A stretch of 64,000 nucleotides of DNA, taken from Dehalococcoidia bacterium. GTDB lineage: Bacteria > Chloroflexota > Dehalococcoidia > Lucifugimonadales > Lucifugimonadaceae. The stretch covers positions 1-64,000 of the forward strand of contig JAJEGY010000007.1 in the NCBI GenBank assembly GCA_022819585.1. Reading direction: 5' to 3'. The notes under the pieces were generated by a model that was not told the origin of the DNA, ran no database searches, and saw only the letters and a program-made list of their open reading frames with translations. A program made the translations under genes and the position numbers. Shown here piece by piece: positions 61,315-64,000 of this stretch (positions are counted from its first letter, which is position 1; every line of letters begins with the position of its first letter).

Positions 61315-62301
61315 TTAAATGTCGGTTTTCATCATCTCAACCGCGAACCAAAGCGCCATCGCACCACCTCGGTCATCCAATCCCGTCACTGCGTCGCGAA
61401 TCAGGTAGTCGTTCAAACTCTCCAACGGGCCAGTGCCTACACAAACACGGGTAACTCCGCCATCATCGGCAATGCCATCCGACGCTCCACGCCACGCATT
61501 GACCAGCACATCGCCCCATTCTGCGATAGATAGCCAACCATGTTGGATTCCGAGCGCGATCGATATCCCGATCATGCTCGTGGAACTGTGTTCCGTGTAG
61601 GAGTCCGGAACATCTATTACCTGCCGCCACATGCCTGTATCAGCATCTTGAAACGACCTCAAACCGTTGAGGTGTTGCACGTGCCTTTCGATGAGCCGCT
61701 CCTGCTTGTCGCCTTGATAACCGACTAAAGTCTCGGCAAACCCGAGGGATGCGAAACCATTGCCGCGTCCCCAGAAATACGGTGACGACAGACAATGCCA
61801 GTAAAGACCGTTGGGTTGAAGCAACCTATCTGCACATTCAAGGACGAAATCTGCCGCGATTTCCACGTAATCGTTGTTGCCTGTCAATCCTGAGGCGCGC
61901 TGCAAAACAGTACCGGCGAAGAACATATCCTCGACGCGAAAGTCGCGGTCTAATACGCTCGGGAAACCGTCATCGTCCCGTCGCATTAAACGATCAGCTG
62001 TAGCGATCAGCAACGATCGGTAACGCGGGTCATCTGCGAGTAGAGACGTCCAGTTGATGCCTGCGTAGTTGGCGGTGCCGTCGCTCGCATCGAATACCTC
62101 ATCGGGCGCGTCAACATACTCTGCTGTTATCGTCTCTATCTGGTCCTGTGGATCGGAATATTCGGAATCCAATTCGGCGAGTTGCAACTTCGCCGTGAGT
62201 GAGACGCCCTGCGTGTAGACCACAGGTCGTTCGAGCTTTTGCCCATAGACCTCAGCCAAAGTTCTCGCTTTTTGCTTTGCAGTATCCGCAATCGAGCCCA
62301 T
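61315..62301 (-). CDS. GH88/GH105-like glycoside hydrolase family protein
   Basis: A 328-residue alpha/alpha-toroid type protein. VEDMFFAGTVLQRASGLTGN, YWGRGNGFASLGFAETLVGY (written in the family as WxRGNGW) and YTEHSSTSMIGISIALGIQ match unsaturated glucuronyl/rhamnogalacturonyl hydrolases. The ATG at 62301 has GAGG 5 nt upstream and avoids overlap with the divergent SDR gene. It has no signal peptide, so it likely acts on imported unsaturated uronides. It is divergent from the SDR. Confidence 0.75.
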   Translation of the reverse strand: MGSIADTAKQKARTLAEVYGQKLERPVVYTQGVSLTAKLQLAELDSEYSDPQDQIETITAEYVDAPDEVFDASDGTANYAGINWTSLLADDPRYRSLLIATADRLMRRDDDGFPSVLDRDFRVEDMFFAGTVLQRASGLTGNNDYVEIAADFVLECADRLLQPNGLYWHCLSSPYFWGRGNGFASLGFAETLVGYQGDKQERLIERHVQHLNGLRSFQDADTGMWRQVIDVPDSYTEHSSTSMIGISIALGIQHGWLSIAEWGDVLVNAWRGASDGIADDGGVTRVCVGTGPLESLNDYLIRDAVTGLDDRGGAMALWFAVEMMKTDI

Positions 62302-62387
62302 CTTTGCCTCGTTCAATCGTCCGCTTGCCGTATCATTTACGCAGACTGAATGATACAGCGACAACTGCAATAGACGGGAGAGAATCG

Positions 62388-63230
62388 ATGGCGGTATCCA
62401 CATCGCAGCAGCTTGACGGTAGGAGTGCTTTAGTGACTGGCGGGGGCAGGGGCATCGGTCGCGGGATCAGCATGATCTTGGCGTCGAGAGGTGCGGAAGT
62501 CTGTGTGTCGGACATTGACCCAACGAATGCTGAACAAGTCGCCGCTGAGATTAACGAGGGCGGAGGGCAGGCCTTTGCGACTGGCGGCGACGTTACTGAC
62601 ATCGACTCAGTATCTGAAGTTGCACAAACCGCTATCGACACTTTCGGCAAGCTTGACATCTGCGTACCTAACGCCGGTGTAATCGGTGGCCCCGGTTTCA
62701 TGTCGCGCAAGGACTACATTGATGCTGACTGGGATATGACTTGGGATGTCAATGTGCGAGGCGTCGTCAATACCGCGGATGCTGTCACCGAACATATGAA
62801 AGAGCGGATGTACGGAAAGATCGTGATCATCGCATCCCACGGTGGCCGTCAGCCGCGGGGCGTACCCGATGTGGGACGAGGAAGTGCCCAAGGTCCGTAC
62901 ATGGTCTCCAAGGCCGCGGCGATCCAATGGACGCATTGGCTTGCGATGAGCCTCGGACAGTACAACATTAACGTCAACGCTGTGTGCCCAGGTCGATTAT
63001 GGACTCCGATGTGGCAGGCAATCGCCCAGAACCACAAGGAACTCAACCCTGATCTTGCCGATATGTCACCGCGCGACATCTTCGAGATGCAGATAAAGGG
63101 GACTATGCCATTGGGTCGAGAACAGACGCCTGAAGACATCGGCAGGGCAGTAGCGTTCCTAGCATCAGATGATGCTTCCGAGATCACTGGGCAAGCACTC
63201 AATGTCAACGGCGGCGCGATCATGAACTGA
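62388..63230 (+). CDS. Short-chain dehydrogenase/reductase
   Basis: A 280-residue classical SDR: SALVTGGGRGIGRGISMIL (TGxxxGIG), VPNAGVIGG (NAG), VIIASHGGRQ (Ser) and PYMVSKAAAIQW (YxxxK), followed by NINVNAVCPGRLWTPMW and a C-terminal ITGQALNVNGGAIMN. It probably oxidises an alcohol with NAD(P)+. It heads a + strand group with the SRPBCC protein and an amidase; such groups often handle one aromatic or amide substrate. Confidence 0.9.
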   Translation: MAVSTSQQLDGRSALVTGGGRGIGRGISMILASRGAEVCVSDIDPTNAEQVAAEINEGGGQAFATGGDVTDIDSVSEVAQTAIDTFGKLDICVPNAGVIGGPGFMSRKDYIDADWDMTWDVNVRGVVNTADAVTEHMKERMYGKIVIIASHGGRQPRGVPDVGRGSAQGPYMVSKAAAIQWTHWLAMSLGQYNINVNAVCPGRLWTPMWQAIAQNHKELNPDLADMSPRDIFEMQIKGTMPLGREQTPEDIGRAVAFLASDDASEITGQALNVNGGAIMN

Positions 63231-63318
63231 GGTCTTCGATGGTTCGACAATCTCGATGAACCATTGACGTACAAAGGATAGGCGGTGCGATATAGCTGAA
63301 ATCTCAACGACTGTCGAG

Positions 63319-63783
63319 GTGCACCTCGATGTGCGACCTGACCACGCTTTCCAATGGGTAATTGAACCCGGGAACATGGTCTATTGGGTGAATGGTGTCA
63401 GGCGCGCAGACTGGATCAGACGGCAAGAAGCTGATACCGCCCGCCCGCAAGACACTTGGGACATGCTCTACGAGTTTGCGGGTAAAGAGAACGAGATAGT
63501 CATGGAGGTCGATGTATGCGATCCCCGAGATGGTTCTTTCGAGTTTCACACCATTGAGGGTAACTATCCGATCCGCAGCCAATACCTCTGTCAACCCTCC
63601 GGAAGTGGCACCCTCTTTCGGATGACGAGAACCGCGTATTCAGATAGCACATTCACTTCGATCATGTTCATACTGACAGGCTTCATCAGCAAGCCGATGA
63701 TGCGCAAGCAGAACTTGGCTGAGGTGGCGAAGATGAAATCGGTCATCGAGATGCAGCTACCCACGACCAATCGCCGACGATAA
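63319..63783 (+). CDS. SRPBCC (polyketide cyclase/START-like) family protein
   Basis: A 154-residue protein as drawn from GTG at 63319. HLDVRPDHAFQWVIEPGNMV and a C-terminal amphipathic helix fit the SRPBCC lipid/aromatic-binding fold. The open frame continues upstream to 63268 and encodes AEISTTVEV just before this GTG, which looks like the missing first strand. No ATG, GTG or TTG is in frame there (an ATA lies at 63292), so the true start may be non-canonical or the frame may have been altered. Role unknown; it may bind the substrate of the neighbouring SDR or amidase. Confidence 0.65.
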   Translation: MHLDVRPDHAFQWVIEPGNMVYWVNGVRRADWIRRQEADTARPQDTWDMLYEFAGKENEIVMEVDVCDPRDGSFEFHTIEGNYPIRSQYLCQPSGSGTLFRMTRTAYSDSTFTSIMFILTGFISKPMMRKQNLAEVAKMKSVIEMQLPTTNRRR

Positions 63784-63813
63784 TTCGGCTATACAGAATC
63801 CGAGAGGTCAAGC

Positions 63814-64000
63814 ATGAACGACCGCGAGTTAATGTTCCTTCCGGCGCACGAACAGCGCCAAATGATTATCAACAAGGAGATCTCATCCGTCGAATTGACC
63901 GAAGCGTCTTTCCGACGCATCAAAGAACTCGATTCACAACTGAACGCGTTCGTGACGTTGGACGAAGAAGGGGCGCTCACCGCTGCCGCTGAGTGCGACC
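63814..64000 (+). CDS. Amidase, N-terminal part (runs off the right edge)
   Basis: The 62 visible codons begin MNDRELMFLPAHEQRQMI and continue with IINKEISSVELTEASFRR, IKELDSQLNAFVT, the usual start of amidase-signature (GatA-like) proteins: a helix with ISSVELT and then LNAFVT. The catalytic Ser-cisSer-Lys triad lies beyond the edge. GAGAGG precedes the ATG by about 7 nt. It follows the SRPBCC gene by 30 nt. Confidence 0.8.
   Translation, partial: MNDRELMFLPAHEQRQMIINKEISSVELTEASFRRIKELDSQLNAFVTLDEEGALTAAAECD

Noticed and set aside
1-64000. CRISPR arrays, rRNA genes, transposases, integrases
   Set aside because: None seen: no regularly spaced identical repeats, no rRNA signature sequences and no recombinase-type proteins.

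Overview
The window is a 64 kb piece of a bacterial chromosome of roughly 53-55% GC with about 57 protein genes on both strands, four tRNA genes and few long gaps. No rRNA, CRISPR array, transposase or integrase was seen. The gene mix suggests a free-living, heterotrophic Chloroflexota, possibly Dehalococcoidia/SAR202-like: enolase-superfamily, Ldh2-type, D-2-hydroxyacid and Gfo/Idh/MocA dehydrogenases, a phosphotriesterase-like hydrolase, and lipoprotein solute-binding proteins with long charged VEVEK-type linkers. This placement is inferred from gene content only. || 0-5.4 kb: a + strand catabolic operon (ornithine cyclodeaminase family, Ldh2-type dehydrogenase, a sulfatase-like hydrolase without the usual nucleophile motif, Gfo/Idh/MocA oxidoreductase, TIM-barrel isomerase). 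5.4-13.1 kb: minus strand genes for an MFS transporter, an M24 peptidase, MobA-like and XdhC molybdoenzyme maturation proteins, an LppM-like lipoprotein, a chromate transporter and an enolase-superfamily dehydratase. || 13.1-16.05 kb: mostly non-coding apart from one lipoprotein gene. It holds a hairpin-dense, GC-rich tract with a good sigma70-type promoter on the minus strand and a 10-bp long-range helix, which I regard as a candidate large structured RNA. It also holds a two-copy dispersed repeat and a compact three-stem element. || 16.05-23.9 kb: an operon of a DUF6884-like protein, an HhH-GPD/FeS glycosylase-like protein and an inositol-phosphatase family protein; a tRNA with anticodon CAT; then a steroid 5-alpha-reductase-like protein and a 3-beta-HSD-like SDR divergent from an unusual GPP34-cytochrome P450 fusion. 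A degenerate copy of the same tRNA lies just beyond the P450, so this module is bracketed by tRNA-derived direct repeats. A GNAT acetyltransferase and a P-loop kinase follow. || 23.9-33.1 kb: an MMPL/RND transporter, small membrane proteins, DedA, the conserved transglutaminase / alpha-E / circularly permuted ATP-grasp trio, a DegV protein and tRNA-Arg. 33.1-37.7 kb: a minus strand catabolic set (phosphotriesterase-like, NAD epimerase, small membrane protein, beta-propeller protein, enolase superfamily). || 37.9-48.1 kb: a UppP homologue with an altered active site, three D-2-hydroxyacid dehydrogenases interrupted by a uracil-DNA-glycosylase-like gene, a GT-C type membrane protein, an M42-like peptidase, a ThDP enzyme and a GYD protein. 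The + strand looks G/T-rich before and C/A-rich after about 37.8 kb. || 48.1-64 kb: a second GT-C membrane protein, a CDF-like protein, a lipoprotein, an ABC exporter with a low-complexity insertion, tRNA-Glu and tRNA-Gln, an ABC peptide-type importer (binding protein and two permeases, no ATPase genes), a tandem TlpA-like lipoprotein, glycyl-tRNA synthetase, a GH88/105-like hydrolase, an SDR, an SRPBCC protein and the start of an amidase that runs off the right edge.
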